DNA from: JBEKHT01 sp049516595
GTDB lineage: Bacteria; Chloroflexota; Anaerolineae; Anaerolineales; RBG-16-64-43
NCBI GenBank assembly: GCA_049516595.1
Contig: JBEKSY010000003.1
Coordinates: 82,535 to 146,534 of the forward strand
DNA: 64,000 bases
Reading direction: 5' to 3'
Shown here: positions 49,906 through 59,625 of the stretch, piece after piece
Layout of the letters: every line of letters begins with the position of its first letter
Position numbering within the stretch: position 1 is the stretch's first letter
Made by a program: the position numbers and the translations under genes
The notes under the pieces: generated by a model
Seen by the model: only the letters and a program-made list of their open reading frames with translations
Told to the model about the DNA's origin: nothing
Database searches by the model: none

Positions 49906-50898
49906 CTACTCGAGTTGCTTTGCAAGCCCCAGCCGCAAGAAGATGACGGGGGCTAGGTACACGGCCCAGAATCCGGTAGTTGCGGAGAGAAGATACAGAA
50001 AGGTTAACCCCCTCCAAGAGGGAGAGGCCGGGAGAAGTCGCGCGAGGCCACCCCCCCACGCCAGGATTCCAGACATTCCAATCAGGTACCTGAGCGCGCG
50101 CTTGCTCAGATTGCCTTGGGCCTGGAAGCGAGCGTATCGGCGCGACAGCGCCGCCCCCGCGCCCAGCCCAAGCAAGAGTCCGGCAGCCGCGACCGGATCA
50201 TTTGGCGAGCGGGGATTCTGGAAGTTCCCGGGCACACCTCGGGACGCAGTAATCGCCCATTCGGGCGGATCCGCTTGGGAGGCCAGAGCCCAGAGGGTCC
50301 CTCCGGAAAGGACCAGGAGGAGAAGAGAGCAAACGAGCGCCAGGGAAAGCTGGGATATGAGCTTGGCCTGGCTGACCCAAGCCTCCGCTCTGGGAAGAAT
50401 CCGGATGAAAACAAGCCAGGCGAGGCCTCCGACCATCCATCCCGCGGCAACATCGATCGGGAAGTGAACCCCCAGGTAGATGCGCGACATGGAGATGGCC
50501 AGGACGAGGAACCCGGCCAAGACCCAGGCCCACCAGCGACTGATCCCCTTGGCGAAGAAAAGCCCAACGGCGGAGGCCGCTGAGGCATGCCCGGAGGGCA
50601 ATCCGTACGAAGTCTCTGTTGAGAGCACGCGAACCGCCGGATCGTACCAGTAAGGGCGCGGCATATGAAAAACAAGCTTAAGCAGCCCAGTCAGGCCATC
50701 TACGGTGACCAAGAGAAACGCCAGGCGTATTCCCAGGGAGGCATCCAGGCACCAATAGACAAGGGTCACAAGGAACAGAAAGAACCCTCCCCCGCCGAGA
50801 AGAGTGAATAACTGCGCGGGCAGGAGCAACCCGGGACCCAGGGACTGTGCCTGCCTGACAATCTGAGCACCCCATTGCAGCAAAGTACCCATTCCCAT
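49906..50898 (-). CDS. PAP2-family membrane phosphatase
   Basis: A 330-residue polytopic protein with the PAP2 phosphatase signature: KLVFHMPRP (K-x6-RP), PSGHASAASA and SRIYLGVHFPIDVAAG, in the order required for the vanadium-haloperoxidase-like active site. It has around seven hydrophobic segments. Substrates of such enzymes include phosphatidic acid, undecaprenyl pyrophosphate and lipid-linked phosphates. It lies 53 bases after an MFS gene in a four-gene minus-strand run (M24 peptidase, hydrolase, MFS, PAP2). The C-terminal half (about residues 210-330) carries extra membrane helices beyond the catalytic core. Confidence 0.92.
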   Translation of the reverse strand: MGMGTLLQWGAQIVRQAQSLGPGLLLPAQLFTLLGGGGFFLFLVTLVYWCLDASLGIRLAFLLVTVDGLTGLLKLVFHMPRPYWYDPAVRVLSTETSYGLPSGHASAASAVGLFFAKGISRWWAWVLAGFLVLAISMSRIYLGVHFPIDVAAGWMVGGLAWLVFIRILPRAEAWVSQAKLISQLSLALVCSLLLLVLSGGTLWALASQADPPEWAITASRGVPGNFQNPRSPNDPVAAAGLLLGLGAGAALSRRYARFQAQGNLSKRALRYLIGMSGILAWGGGLARLLPASPSWRGLTFLYLLSATTGFWAVYLAPVIFLRLGLAKQLE

Positions 50899-50951
50899 CC
50901 TCTCTCACGGTTCCGCCGAAATCCGAGTCCTCAGTACTCCTTGGCGGGCAG

Positions 50952-52109
50952 TCATCCCGGTAGCCGCGGTTCGGGAAGGGGCAGGCTCGACCCGTGGCCG
51001 GAGGCAGGAGAGAGACCCCAGGTGAGAAGCATCGTCAGGGCCACAAGGACCGCGCTGACCTGAAACGGCAGCGAGGGTTGCCTCTCGAAGAGAAGACCTG
51101 CAACAATGGGCGCAAGGACCATAGCCACGGCGGTGGCCGTTTCGGAGAGCCCAAACGCCAGTCCCATCCCATTTCCCTCGACCACCCGTCCAACCAGGGA
51201 GGTAGACAGCGAGCGAGCAACCCCGAAGCCCGCGCGGAGGAAGTAGCCCAAAAGGTAGAACGGCAATCCGGTCCCGAGCCAAAGCAGCAGGCAGGAACTG
51301 AGGAGCATCCCTTGTGCCAGGATCCAGCCCCGGCGAGGGTGATGAGTCCCAAGCAGGGAGTTGAAGACAACCAGACCCAATGCGTTGGCTGAGCCCAGCA
51401 GGCCGATCGTCTCAACGGGCACGGCATGGACCCGTTGGAGGAAATTCGGCGCCAGAGGAATGCTGATATACATGGCCAATCCCGCCGTCAGCACCAGCAC
51501 CAACAACTGCAGGAAATCCCGGTTCAGGGCGAGCGATCCGCCCAGGTACGGACCGCGGGCGTTGGAGGGTGCCTGGGGGGAGATCGGTATCAACACCGCC
51601 GTCGAAAGGACGAAAAGCAGACTGGCCACGCCATAGACCGTCCGCAGCCCAAAATGGGCTGCGATCAGGCCGCCAAGTGCCGGAGAGGCCACGGCTCCGG
51701 CCCCGTAGATTGCCGCCACCGCGGTGATCGCTCGTTCCACGCTGAGCGCGCCGCGACTGGAGACGACATACGAGTTGAAAACCGGGGTGACAAAGGCGGT
51801 CGAGAAGTACAGGGTGATCCCGGCCGTGAAGAGGGGCAGACCCGGAGCAAAGTACATGATCAGCGCTGCCAGGAGTCCCAGCCACCAACCGGCCAGCATG
51901 ACCGGCCTGCGCCCCAGGCGATCACCAAGATACCCCGCCGGGACGAGAAAGAGCACGGTTCCCACCGAGGCCATCCCCAGCACCGTCCCAATTTGCTCGG
52001 GCGATGCCCCCAGACTGCGAATGTAGAGTGGCTGGATGTACAGGAAGGTTCCCTCGCCCAGGCCCCAAATGAAGAGGGAAAGGGCAATCCGGCGAAGGTC
52101 GGAACTCAC
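50952..52109 (-). CDS. MFS transporter
   Basis: A 385-residue major facilitator with twelve predicted spans. Between spans 2 and 3 it has GYLGDRLGRRPVMLAGWW, the family's G-x3-D-R-x-G-R-R signature, and spans 4-5 have AAIYGAGAVASPALGGLIA. It looks like the drug-efflux or uncharacterised branch; no substrate can be given. Its ATG overlaps the stop of the hydrolase upstream by four bases, so the two are translationally coupled. Confidence 0.9.
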   Translation of the reverse strand: MSSDLRRIALSLFIWGLGEGTFLYIQPLYIRSLGASPEQIGTVLGMASVGTVLFLVPAGYLGDRLGRRPVMLAGWWLGLLAALIMYFAPGLPLFTAGITLYFSTAFVTPVFNSYVVSSRGALSVERAITAVAAIYGAGAVASPALGGLIAAHFGLRTVYGVASLLFVLSTAVLIPISPQAPSNARGPYLGGSLALNRDFLQLLVLVLTAGLAMYISIPLAPNFLQRVHAVPVETIGLLGSANALGLVVFNSLLGTHHPRRGWILAQGMLLSSCLLLWLGTGLPFYLLGYFLRAGFGVARSLSTSLVGRVVEGNGMGLAFGLSETATAVAMVLAPIVAGLLFERQPSLPFQVSAVLVALTMLLTWGLSPASGHGSSLPLPEPRLPG

Positions 52110-52891
52110 GCCAGATCATCCCGACAAACGGAGTGCACCCATTCCGCGCACGCTCTCCAAACGCGGCGATGTTCCACATCCTCAGTCACAACATGACCCG
52201 AGCGTTCAACCCAGAGCAGTTCCTTGCGGCCTGGGTGGAGCGTCCCAAAGAGCTCCTCGGCGCTTTCGGGCGGAACGCTCTGGTCCGTCCGCGACTGAAC
52301 AACCAGAACAGGAGCCTTCACGATGGACAGTCGATCCCGGGTGTGACGCACGAGGGCATCCATCTCGGCGATGGCACGCACCGGGTAGCCCGGGTAGTCG
52401 ACGTGATCTTTGGCTGCGCTCGGATCGACCCAGTCGGGCGGGCCTTTGCCCACGCGAGGAACAAGGACAGACAACCAGCGGGCATAGCGAAGGCGCCAAT
52501 CCTTGGGCAACCGAATGGGGGTACTCAGGGCTACCACGCCGCGGACGGGCAACCGAGAGGCCAGCTCCAGGCTCAGCAGGGCTCCCATGGAAAGGCCCAT
52601 CACGACGATCTTTCGCGTGGCACCTTTCAGAATCCAGTAACCATCCTCACACGAAACGACCCAGTCTCTCCACCGTGCTCGGACCATGTCGCTGGGACTC
52701 GTCCCGTGAGCAAAAAGCCGGACGCCCAGAACGGTGTAGCCTCTTCGGTTGAGGTAGTTCCCGAGGCCACGCATTTCGTTGGGCGCGCCGGTGAATCCGT
52801 GAACCAAAAGGCACCCCACCGGCCCCCCCAATAAGAACCAGGGCTGGTTGCCCTCGGGTGTCAGCATGGCGTGCAGTGTCTCCGATGCCAT
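52106..52891 (-). CDS. Alpha/beta hydrolase (carboxylesterase/lipase-like)
   Basis: A 261-residue alpha/beta hydrolase with the layout of monoacylglycerol lipases or Est30-type carboxylesterases. HGFTGAPNEMRGL forms the oxyanion loop, VVMGLSMGALLSL the nucleophile elbow (Ser), VVQSRTDQSVP the acid (Asp), and ERSGHVVTED the catalytic His. A small lid region lies between. Likely cytoplasmic; no signal peptide. Four-base overlap with the following MFS gene suggests joint function, e.g. processing and transport of the same ester or peptide, which is inference. Confidence 0.9.
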   Translation of the reverse strand: MASETLHAMLTPEGNQPWFLLGGPVGCLLVHGFTGAPNEMRGLGNYLNRRGYTVLGVRLFAHGTSPSDMVRARWRDWVVSCEDGYWILKGATRKIVVMGLSMGALLSLELASRLPVRGVVALSTPIRLPKDWRLRYARWLSVLVPRVGKGPPDWVDPSAAKDHVDYPGYPVRAIAEMDALVRHTRDRLSIVKAPVLVVQSRTDQSVPPESAEELFGTLHPGRKELLWVERSGHVVTEDVEHRRVWRACAEWVHSVCRDDLA

Positions 52892-52940
52892 TCCTGGGAC
52901 CCCAATGGGGAGAGTACGGCCGTTTGCCGAATTCCCTTGC

Positions 52941-54050
52941 CTAGGCCTCGACCTGCTGAAGACCGCGCGGCAGGGAGGTCAGCACCTCGACGCCCTGCTC
53001 CGTCACGCACACGTCGTCCTCGATGCGAATTCCGCCCTGGCCATGGAGGTAGACGCCGGGTTCCACGGTGAAGGTCATCCCGGGCAGGAGCGTCTCGGCA
53101 TTGCCCTCCCGGATGTACGGCTCCTCATGGGCCTCCAGGCCGAGCCCATGGCCCGTGCGATGTACAAATTGCAGTCCAAATCCGGCCTCCCGGATCGCCC
53201 GACGCGCCGCCCGGTCCACTTGCTCAGCCGATACCCCTGGGCCGATGGCCTGGCGGCCGGCCTCGTTCGCCGTGCGAACCGCCTCGAAAGCCATTCGTAG
53301 CCGCCCGCCGATTTCTCCAGCCACATAGGTTCGAGTCACGTCGGACGCGTATCCCCGGCACGTCGCGCCCCAATCGAGGAGAACCAATTCATCATGAGCC
53401 AGCTTGCGTTCCGTTGGAACCGCATGGGGCAGAGCCGAGTTGGGCCCAAAGGCGACGATCGGAGCAAAAGGGAGTTCGGCATCCGACCCCGCACGAATTG
53501 ATTGGAGCAAGATCTCCGAAGCAAAGTCCCGTTCCGTCACACCCGGGCGCAGCCGAGGCATGGCATTGCGGATGGCCTGCTCCGCGATCCGGACTGCTTC
53601 CCGCATGGCTTCCAGCTCCTGCTCGTCCTTGCAGGCTCTCAAGTTGTACAGGAGAGGATCCCCGTTCGCGCGCTCGACCTTCTGAAATGCCGCCTCCAGA
53701 AGATCCAGTTCGATCAGGCGCATGCGCCGATGTTCAACCGCCAGCCGGGGCTGCAAGGTTTTCAGGGAGCGCGCGGCGGCTTTGAAGGCGGCGGTCCGCG
53801 AAGCCTCATCCTCCGCATACGGGAAGGGTCGGAGACCAACTTCATCCTCCTGGAGCTTTCCAACCTCCAGTTCTGGAAGAATGATGACTGGATCTCCCGA
53901 GCGAGGGAAGATCGCGACGACCGGACGCTCCATCAAGTGAAATGACAGGCCCGTCAGGTAGAAGAGGTTAGGTCCGGGAACAAGGGCCACCGCATCCACC
54001 TTGGCCGTTGCAAGGTGGACGGCTAATCGCTCGAGGCGTTGCAGATTCAT
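52941..54050 (-). CDS. M24-family Xaa-Pro aminopeptidase-like metallopeptidase
   Basis: A 369-residue M24 (pita-bread) peptidase. The N-terminal creatinase-like domain (about residues 1-135) is followed by the catalytic domain, where all five metal ligands are seen: two Asp in LLDWGATCRGYASDVTRTY, His in HRTGHGLGLEAHEEP, and Glu in TFTVEPGVYL and GGIRIEDDVCV. It removes N-terminal residues before proline or cleaves dipeptides; related proteins include PepQ. The start is taken as ATG 54050 (MNLQRLERLA); GTG starts further up exist but have no clear ribosome binding site. First gene of the minus-strand run. Confidence 0.9.
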   Translation of the reverse strand: MNLQRLERLAVHLATAKVDAVALVPGPNLFYLTGLSFHLMERPVVAIFPRSGDPVIILPELEVGKLQEDEVGLRPFPYAEDEASRTAAFKAAARSLKTLQPRLAVEHRRMRLIELDLLEAAFQKVERANGDPLLYNLRACKDEQELEAMREAVRIAEQAIRNAMPRLRPGVTERDFASEILLQSIRAGSDAELPFAPIVAFGPNSALPHAVPTERKLAHDELVLLDWGATCRGYASDVTRTYVAGEIGGRLRMAFEAVRTANEAGRQAIGPGVSAEQVDRAARRAIREAGFGLQFVHRTGHGLGLEAHEEPYIREGNAETLLPGMTFTVEPGVYLHGQGGIRIEDDVCVTEQGVEVLTSLPRGLQQVEA

Positions 54051-54137
54051 AAGAGAAACCTGGGAGAAATGCGGAATGACCAAATGTACCACAACTGCAC
54101 GGGCCCCGCCCTCTGGGCGCGCCAAAGGAGTCGCCTC

Positions 54138-55052
54138 ATGGACACATCCCTCCTCTTCCTATACACTTGCCCCGAGGAAAGCATGCGGGCTATCCCTTCC
54201 CGATCCGATCCGGGCAATTTGTCCCTGGAGGAGCAGGCGGCGCAATCCGTTCGGGCCCCTTTTGCCCTTCCCCGTTATGGGTTTCCCCCAGGGATCCTCC
54301 CACCGATCCTTCTGAGTGCCCTCCTTGGAATTCGCCGGAGCTTTCAGGCGGACTGCCGCTGGCTGGTCCGCGGCATATCCAATTTGGAAATCATCGGCGA
54401 GGTTCCCGACCTCTTTCCCCTTCCCGCTTTGGAGGGTGAAGACCCTCCGGCCAGGGGGTGGCTGATTACGATGAATCATTTTCACCGACCGGGCTTTGGC
54501 GTTTGGTGGATACCGATCGCGATCGCCTCCCGGCTGCCTGTCAACATGAGCTGGGTGATGGCCGGCGCCTGGACCTATCCAGACGCATTTCGGGGCCGGA
54601 CTCTTACGCCGCTGTCTCAATGGCTCTTCGGCAGGATCGCGCGCGTGTACGGCTTCGTCAACATGCCGCCCATGCCGCCCCGGCCCGGGGAGGTGGCCCA
54701 GCGCGCCCAGGCCGTTCGCCGCGTTCTAACCTGGGTTCGTGCCACAGCCAGACCCGTGCTCGGCTTCGCCCCAGAAGGGATGGACCCGCCGCCGGGGCAA
54801 ATGATCATGCCCCCGTCGGGGGTTGGCCGCTTCATCGCCCACCTTGCGAACAGTGGCTTGGCCATCTTGCCGGTTGCAGGGTTTGAGCAGGCGGACTCTC
54901 TCTGCCTGCGCTTCGGCGAGCCCTACCGACTCCCGGCGCGATTCCCTGGCCGCCGGCACGATCTCGATGGGCAGGTCTGCGAGTGCGTTATGCGCGCTAT
55001 CGCGGACTGCCTTCCGGCTTCCCTGCGGAGTCCGATTCTGCCGATGCCCTGA
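54138..55052 (+). CDS. PlsC-like acyltransferase with unusual motif
   Basis: A 304-residue protein of the lysophospholipid/glycerophosphate acyltransferase type. LITMNHFHRPGFGVWW takes the place of the catalytic NHx4D motif, but the aspartate is not at its usual place. The second motif, LGFAPEGMDPPPGQM, matches the E-G-x block of PlsC, and GRFIAHLANSGLAILPV is the final strand. It has one or two hydrophobic segments at most. The start is ATG 54138 (MDTSLLFLY), backed by AAAGGAG; the upstream extension to 54039 is unlikely. With the motif changes it could be a divergent or inactive acyltransferase. Divergent from the M24 gene. Confidence 0.6.
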   Translation: MDTSLLFLYTCPEESMRAIPSRSDPGNLSLEEQAAQSVRAPFALPRYGFPPGILPPILLSALLGIRRSFQADCRWLVRGISNLEIIGEVPDLFPLPALEGEDPPARGWLITMNHFHRPGFGVWWIPIAIASRLPVNMSWVMAGAWTYPDAFRGRTLTPLSQWLFGRIARVYGFVNMPPMPPRPGEVAQRAQAVRRVLTWVRATARPVLGFAPEGMDPPPGQMIMPPSGVGRFIAHLANSGLAILPVAGFEQADSLCLRFGEPYRLPARFPGRRHDLDGQVCECVMRAIADCLPASLRSPILPMP

Positions 55053-55119
55053 GCCAGCGGCCGTTTCGACCCAACCTCTGGCCGCCGGACAACCGATGGG
55101 TTCGTCGCTCCCGAACTCC

Positions 55120-56409
55120 TCACCCCCTGCGCGGGCGGGTGTCCCGCACGGGCACCATCATGGCAGTTCCCATTGCGTAGCAGAGCGCGGCGATGAGAAA
55201 CAGAACGCTGTAGGCGAGATGCGCCGAATGAGGACGCAGGGCATCCAGCAAGAAACCGCCTGCCCCGGCCAAGACCCCGGACCCCGCCGTTGCGATATTC
55301 GAGATCCCCAGGTAGCGACCCCCCTCCTGGGAAGGTAGAAGGTCGGCCGCCCAGGCCCAGTTCACGCTCAAGAAGATGCCGATGCTGATGCCGATCAACG
55401 CTCCGAAGATGAGGACAAGAGACAAACGGGTGGCCTGGGTCATCAGGAGCGCACCCAATGTGCCCAGCACCCCGGAGGCAAGGTTTAAGCCTTTGCGGCC
55501 AATGCGATCACTCAGCCACCCCGCCGGGTATGCAACCACGGCAATGGCCAGGGCGATAATGGCCAGTAGGTAGCTCACCTCTCCCGCGGGATTGGCGGAG
55601 TGAAGAACGTCCTGCAAGAAGTACAAAGCATAGTTGCGAACCAAATTCACACCAAGCAAGATGAACAACCTCGAAATCAACCAGAGAAAGAAATCCCGAC
55701 TGTGGAAAAGGGCTCGCAGGGAGGCAGACAGACCCCTGACCTGCGAGGTCTGCGCGCGGGGCGGGGCCGACGCCGGTGGAGCCCCCTGAAAAGGCCGTTC
55801 CGACACAAACAGGGCGGTGAGCAGCATGGAGATCAACAACACCAGGATGATGGCGCCAAAAGCCCATGCGATCTTGCCCTGGCCGACAAGGTACCCGGTC
55901 GCCAGCGAGGTGACGATAATGCCGGCGATTTCGAGGAACTGCTTCACCCCCGTCACGGATCCTCGCTTCCGTTCCGGAACCAACTCGGGGATATAGCCCT
56001 GGTACGGCCCGTGCGCCACGTTGGATGACGTTTGGAGGAGAACATAGGCGATCAGGAGCCAGCCATAGCCCGGCGCGAGGGCCATTCCGAGCAGAAAGAC
56101 CACATCAAAGAGAGTTCCCCCGACGATATAAGGGCGACGCTTGCCCCAGCGCGTCGCATGCGCGTCCGTCCAAGCTCCCGCGGCTGGCTGAACGATAACG
56201 GCAATGATGAGGCCAATGGCCGAGATCAAGCCCAGGGCACTGCCCTTCTGGCCCTGGGGTACCAGCGAAGCGACAACCACCGGGAGCAGGATCGGCCCCA
56301 TCGAGTTCCACAGGAAGGAAAGGGCGAACCAGTACACGTTGAGCGTGAGGTAGTCCAGGATGCGCAAGGGACGGGCGGCAGGGGCGGTCGGAGCAACCAC
56401 TAAGCTCAT
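55120..56409 (-). CDS. MFS transporter, GPH/sugar-cation symporter-like
   Basis: A 429-residue twelve-span transporter (start ATG 56409, MSLVVAPTA). N-terminal LTLNVYWFALSFLWNSMGPI and QPAAGAWTDAHATRWGKRRPYIV fit the sugar-transporting branch near the GPH and sucrose/proton (SUT/SLC45-like) symporters, whose loop 2-3 carries W-G-x-R-R. Spans 4-5 contain VAHGPYQGYIPELVP, another SUT-like feature, and a long basic loop follows at about residues 200-215. Substrate is likely a sugar, but this rests on motif resemblance. Confidence 0.85.
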   Translation of the reverse strand: MSLVVAPTAPAARPLRILDYLTLNVYWFALSFLWNSMGPILLPVVVASLVPQGQKGSALGLISAIGLIIAVIVQPAAGAWTDAHATRWGKRRPYIVGGTLFDVVFLLGMALAPGYGWLLIAYVLLQTSSNVAHGPYQGYIPELVPERKRGSVTGVKQFLEIAGIIVTSLATGYLVGQGKIAWAFGAIILVLLISMLLTALFVSERPFQGAPPASAPPRAQTSQVRGLSASLRALFHSRDFFLWLISRLFILLGVNLVRNYALYFLQDVLHSANPAGEVSYLLAIIALAIAVVAYPAGWLSDRIGRKGLNLASGVLGTLGALLMTQATRLSLVLIFGALIGISIGIFLSVNWAWAADLLPSQEGGRYLGISNIATAGSGVLAGAGGFLLDALRPHSAHLAYSVLFLIAALCYAMGTAMMVPVRDTRPRRG

Positions 56410-56582
56410 GACAACCTCAATTTCGGACGGAGGATCCCGGATTGGGGTGGAGGAAAGCGCCGAAGAATGCGCAAGTCTACTTCGGCCCGGTACAATCCGC
56501 AAATCCCAGCGCATTGGGACTACGGTTCGATGGCCTGCTCGTCACGACCTGCTCCTCGGTTGACAGCGCGCGGATCGGGGTG

Positions 56583-56876
56583 CTAGACTCCCACGGCTTG
56601 CTCCGGGGGGGAAAGCAGAACGGGAGCCGGCAAGTGAGCGTCGCCATCCGTACAATCTGAGGGCCGGCTTCCTGGAAGAAACAAACCCGATTCAAGAATG
56701 GCTCCCTCAGCATCGTCTGCGCCAATAGACCGATGCTTCTCGCCCGAGTATCCGTCAAGAACAGAGCCACGCCAAGCCTCCAGGCCCGTGCTGAAGATCC
56801 GGACGGAATTCGATGCCCGTGCGAAGACGACCTCCCACCCCGTGCGATCCGGACCTACAGCCTGCATTCCACCCAT
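56583..56876 (-). CDS. Possible small protein of unknown function
   Basis: A 97-residue frame on the minus strand. The main support is a perfect AGGAGG at 56886-56881, four bases before the ATG at 56876 (13 before a second in-frame ATG). Residues 1-65 have mixed composition (WEVVFARASNSVRIFSTGLE), while the last third looks like non-coding GC-rich filler. No family is recognised, and no homologous domain was spotted. Surrounding sequence (56410-57146, about 740 bases) is otherwise without a supported gene. Confidence 0.3.
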   Translation of the reverse strand: MGGMQAVGPDRTGWEVVFARASNSVRIFSTGLEAWRGSVLDGYSGEKHRSIGADDAEGAILESGLFLPGSRPSDCTDGDAHLPAPVLLSPPEQAVGV

Positions 56877-57146
56877 TGCACCTCCTGGCGCGCCAATGAT
56901 CGATCTTCGTGAGGCAAGCGGAGGAGGGAGACCAGCGGAATCCGCTCAGGCCACCTTCGCACCCACCCGGGTTCCGGGCCAACCGATCGGCGGGTTGGAG
57001 AGGCGGGAACCGCAACATCGCACTGCGGAGGCACTGCCCCTCCGACTGGGGAATGAATGGCCCGATGGTTCAAGCCAGGGCCAAGCCCCTCTGCCTCGCA
57101 CTCAACGTTGGCCGACCGAGCCAGGGGAACCCAGGGGATCAGCCTC

Positions 57147-58028
57147 ATGCCGCTAGGCTTGGGAATCGCGCTCCCAGTGGTTGCCGCCAGCTTGGTTGTG
57201 CTCGGACTGGGAGGGGTGCTTTCGCTGGAGGTCACGTCGCGTCGCCCGCGCCAGCAGGATCGCAGTCCCTCCGAGTACAACCTGGCGTATGAGGAGGTGA
57301 GCTTCCCCGCCTCCGACGGACTGACGCTGCGCGGATGGTGGATTCCGGCTCAGGGATCTACCCGCGCCGTGATCCTCCTGCATGGCAAGTCCGGGAGCAT
57401 GGATCCAGATGTGAAATATGCCCCGGCCCTGCATGCCGCTGGCTTTAACCTCCTCATGTTCGATTTCCGTGCGCACGGCAGGAGCGACGGCGCGGTTAGC
57501 AGCCTGGGGTACTTAGAGCGGCGGGACGTGCTGGGCGCGGTGCGCTGGGTTATCCAGCAAGGCATGCGCCAAATTGGCCTGCTCGGTTTTTCGATGGGAG
57601 GGGTGGTCGCCATGCTGGTCACGCCGCTCTGTCCCGAAGTCAGGGCAGTGATCAGCGACGGAGGTTTTGCGCGGCTCACCACTGCCTTACGGGAGGGAAT
57701 TCACGAGAGGGGCATTCCCCGAGGGCTTTGTTCCTCGCTGGCCTGGCTCGCCGTGACAATCACGAGCCTTCGGGTCGGTGCGAATCTCTTCCGGTTTCAG
57801 CCCGTGGATTGGGTTGGCAAGATCAGCCCTCGGCCGATCCTCTTCATCCACGGCGAACACGATCCCTACCTGCCGATGATTGAATTCCGGGAACTGACCC
57901 GTGCCGCGGCGGAGCCCAAGCAAGTTTGGAGCGTTTCACAGGCCGGCCACCGCAACGTGGACGACTGGTTCCCCGAACAATACCTCGCGCGGGTGATTCG
58001 TTTTCTGGACCAGTACCTTCGCCAATAG
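57147..58028 (+). CDS. Membrane-anchored alpha/beta hydrolase
   Basis: A 293-residue alpha/beta hydrolase with an N-terminal hydrophobic helix (about residues 3-28) that may anchor it in the membrane. HGKSGSMDP is the oxyanion-side loop, FDFRAHGRSDG a conserved turn, GFSMGGVVAM the nucleophile elbow (Ser), HGEHDPYLP the acid (Asp), and SQAGHRNVDDW the histidine. This arrangement is like BAAT/YqkD-type and BEM46-like hydrolases. The start is ATG 57147, with an AGGGG tract 10 bases upstream; a frame extending to 57057 is less likely. Substrate unknown. A weak hairpin (58108-58129) follows the stop. Confidence 0.85.
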   Translation: MPLGLGIALPVVAASLVVLGLGGVLSLEVTSRRPRQQDRSPSEYNLAYEEVSFPASDGLTLRGWWIPAQGSTRAVILLHGKSGSMDPDVKYAPALHAAGFNLLMFDFRAHGRSDGAVSSLGYLERRDVLGAVRWVIQQGMRQIGLLGFSMGGVVAMLVTPLCPEVRAVISDGGFARLTTALREGIHERGIPRGLCSSLAWLAVTITSLRVGANLFRFQPVDWVGKISPRPILFIHGEHDPYLPMIEFRELTRAAAEPKQVWSVSQAGHRNVDDWFPEQYLARVIRFLDQYLRQ

Positions 58029-58194
58029 GTACTCCCAAACCTTCCTCCGCTCCCCTTCTTGCGAGCCCTGCCCGAGCCTGCAGACAGAAATACCCCTCCT
58101 TAGCAACGATCTCGACGCAATTCGAGATCATTCATCTTCCTCTCAGAAAGGGTGACTAAGCTCCTGCTATCCGCCAGTAAGAGAGAGGGAGACC

Positions 58195-59625
58195 ATGAAT
58201 CTGAAGACGCAGGCGCTTACCGCACTTGCGGGGCTCGCCTTGCTGCCGGCCTGCGGCGGGCCGGGCATCGCTAGCGTTTTCCAATCCTCGAACCCTTCAG
58301 ATCTTTCCGGCATTCACAAGATCCAACACGTGGTTGTCATCATGCAGGAGAACCGATCCTTTGACAACTATTTTGGGACCTACCCCGGCGCGGAGGGCAT
58401 CCCAATGCAGAACGGGGTGCCTACGGTCTGTGTTCCCGATCCGCAGACCAACACCTGCGTCCTGCCCTTCCACGACTCCGGCGATAAGGATCAGGATGCC
58501 CCCCACTTCGCCACGGATGCGGCGGCCGACGTCGACGGTGGAAAAATGGACGGATTCATCCGCCAGGAGATCGCTGCCCTGCAGACCTCCTGCCAGGGCT
58601 CGTCGGATCCCAACTGCACCAACCTGGGGCCGCAACCCAACCTGATGGGATATCACGATGCACGGGAAATCTCCAACTACTGGACCTACTCGCAGGAGTT
58701 TGTGCTGCAGGATCACATGTTCGAATCCACAACGAGCTGGAGCCAGATCTCGCACCTCTTCATGGTGTCCGCGTGGTCAGCCAGCTGCACCAATCCCTAC
58801 GATCCCATGAGCTGCACCAGTGATCTTTCGGACCCGGACCACTTCATCAGCAACAAGAACCTGGACGGACCGATTCCCGGCTATGCCTGGACGGATTTGA
58901 CTTACCTCATGTTCAAGGCTCACGTGTCATGGGCCTACTATGTCGACGGCGGCTATCAACCCGATTGCGATGACACGGCCACACCGATCAACTGCGCCCC
59001 CGTTCCCCAAAACGCCGGTGTACCCGAGATCTGGAATCCGCTTCCCGACTTCATGGATGTTCACCAGGACGGCCAGCTGGGCAATATCCAAGACCTCAAG
59101 TTTTTCTACACCGCGGTGAAGGAGGGGAAGCTGCCCAACGTCGTTTGGATCGTGCCCAACGGCCAAGACAGCGAGCATGCCCCCAATCTGATCAGTGACG
59201 GCCAAGCCTATGTCACCGGGATCATAAACGCCCTCATGCAGAGCCCCGAGTGGAACAGCACGGCCATCTTCTTGGCCTGGGATGACTGGGGGGGCCTGTA
59301 CGACAACGTGGTTCCACCCGCGGTTGATCAGAACGGGTATGGCATTCGTGTTCCCGCACTGGTGATCAGTCCCTACGCGAAGAAAGGGCTTATCGATCCC
59401 CAAGTTCTCAGCTTCGATGCCTACCTGAAGTTCATCGAGGACGATTTCCTCGGGGGCCAACGGATCGATCCAAAGACGGACGGTCGCCCGGACTCTCGGC
59501 CAGACGTGCGCGAGAACGCCACGGTACTTGGAAATCTCATCAGCGATTTTGACTTCAACCAAGCGCCCAGGCCACCGCTCCTCCTCCCACCTCGGCCTCA
59601 GCCCGGGCCTGCCTCCGTAGGATAA
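58195..59625 (+). CDS. Phospholipase C/acid phosphatase-like lipoprotein, copy 1
   Basis: A 476-residue PF04185-type phosphoesterase exported as a lipoprotein (lipobox LLPACG at about residues 15-20). The core starts HVVVIMQENRSFDNYFGTYP, the signature of phosphatidylcholine-hydrolysing phospholipases C and AcpA-type acid phosphatases, with the metal ligands Glu and Asn. The second metal block is AWDDWGGLYDNVVPPAVDQN. Many cysteines form probable disulfides (CVPDPQTNTC; CTNPYDPMSC). A short proline-rich tail ends the protein. It likely releases phosphate from phospholipids or phosphodiesters outside the cell. Tandem paralogue at 60142. The start ATG 58195 has GAGAGGGAGA upstream. Confidence 0.92.
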   Translation: MNLKTQALTALAGLALLPACGGPGIASVFQSSNPSDLSGIHKIQHVVVIMQENRSFDNYFGTYPGAEGIPMQNGVPTVCVPDPQTNTCVLPFHDSGDKDQDAPHFATDAAADVDGGKMDGFIRQEIAALQTSCQGSSDPNCTNLGPQPNLMGYHDAREISNYWTYSQEFVLQDHMFESTTSWSQISHLFMVSAWSASCTNPYDPMSCTSDLSDPDHFISNKNLDGPIPGYAWTDLTYLMFKAHVSWAYYVDGGYQPDCDDTATPINCAPVPQNAGVPEIWNPLPDFMDVHQDGQLGNIQDLKFFYTAVKEGKLPNVVWIVPNGQDSEHAPNLISDGQAYVTGIINALMQSPEWNSTAIFLAWDDWGGLYDNVVPPAVDQNGYGIRVPALVISPYAKKGLIDPQVLSFDAYLKFIEDDFLGGQRIDPKTDGRPDSRPDVRENATVLGNLISDFDFNQAPRPPLLLPPRPQPGPASVG

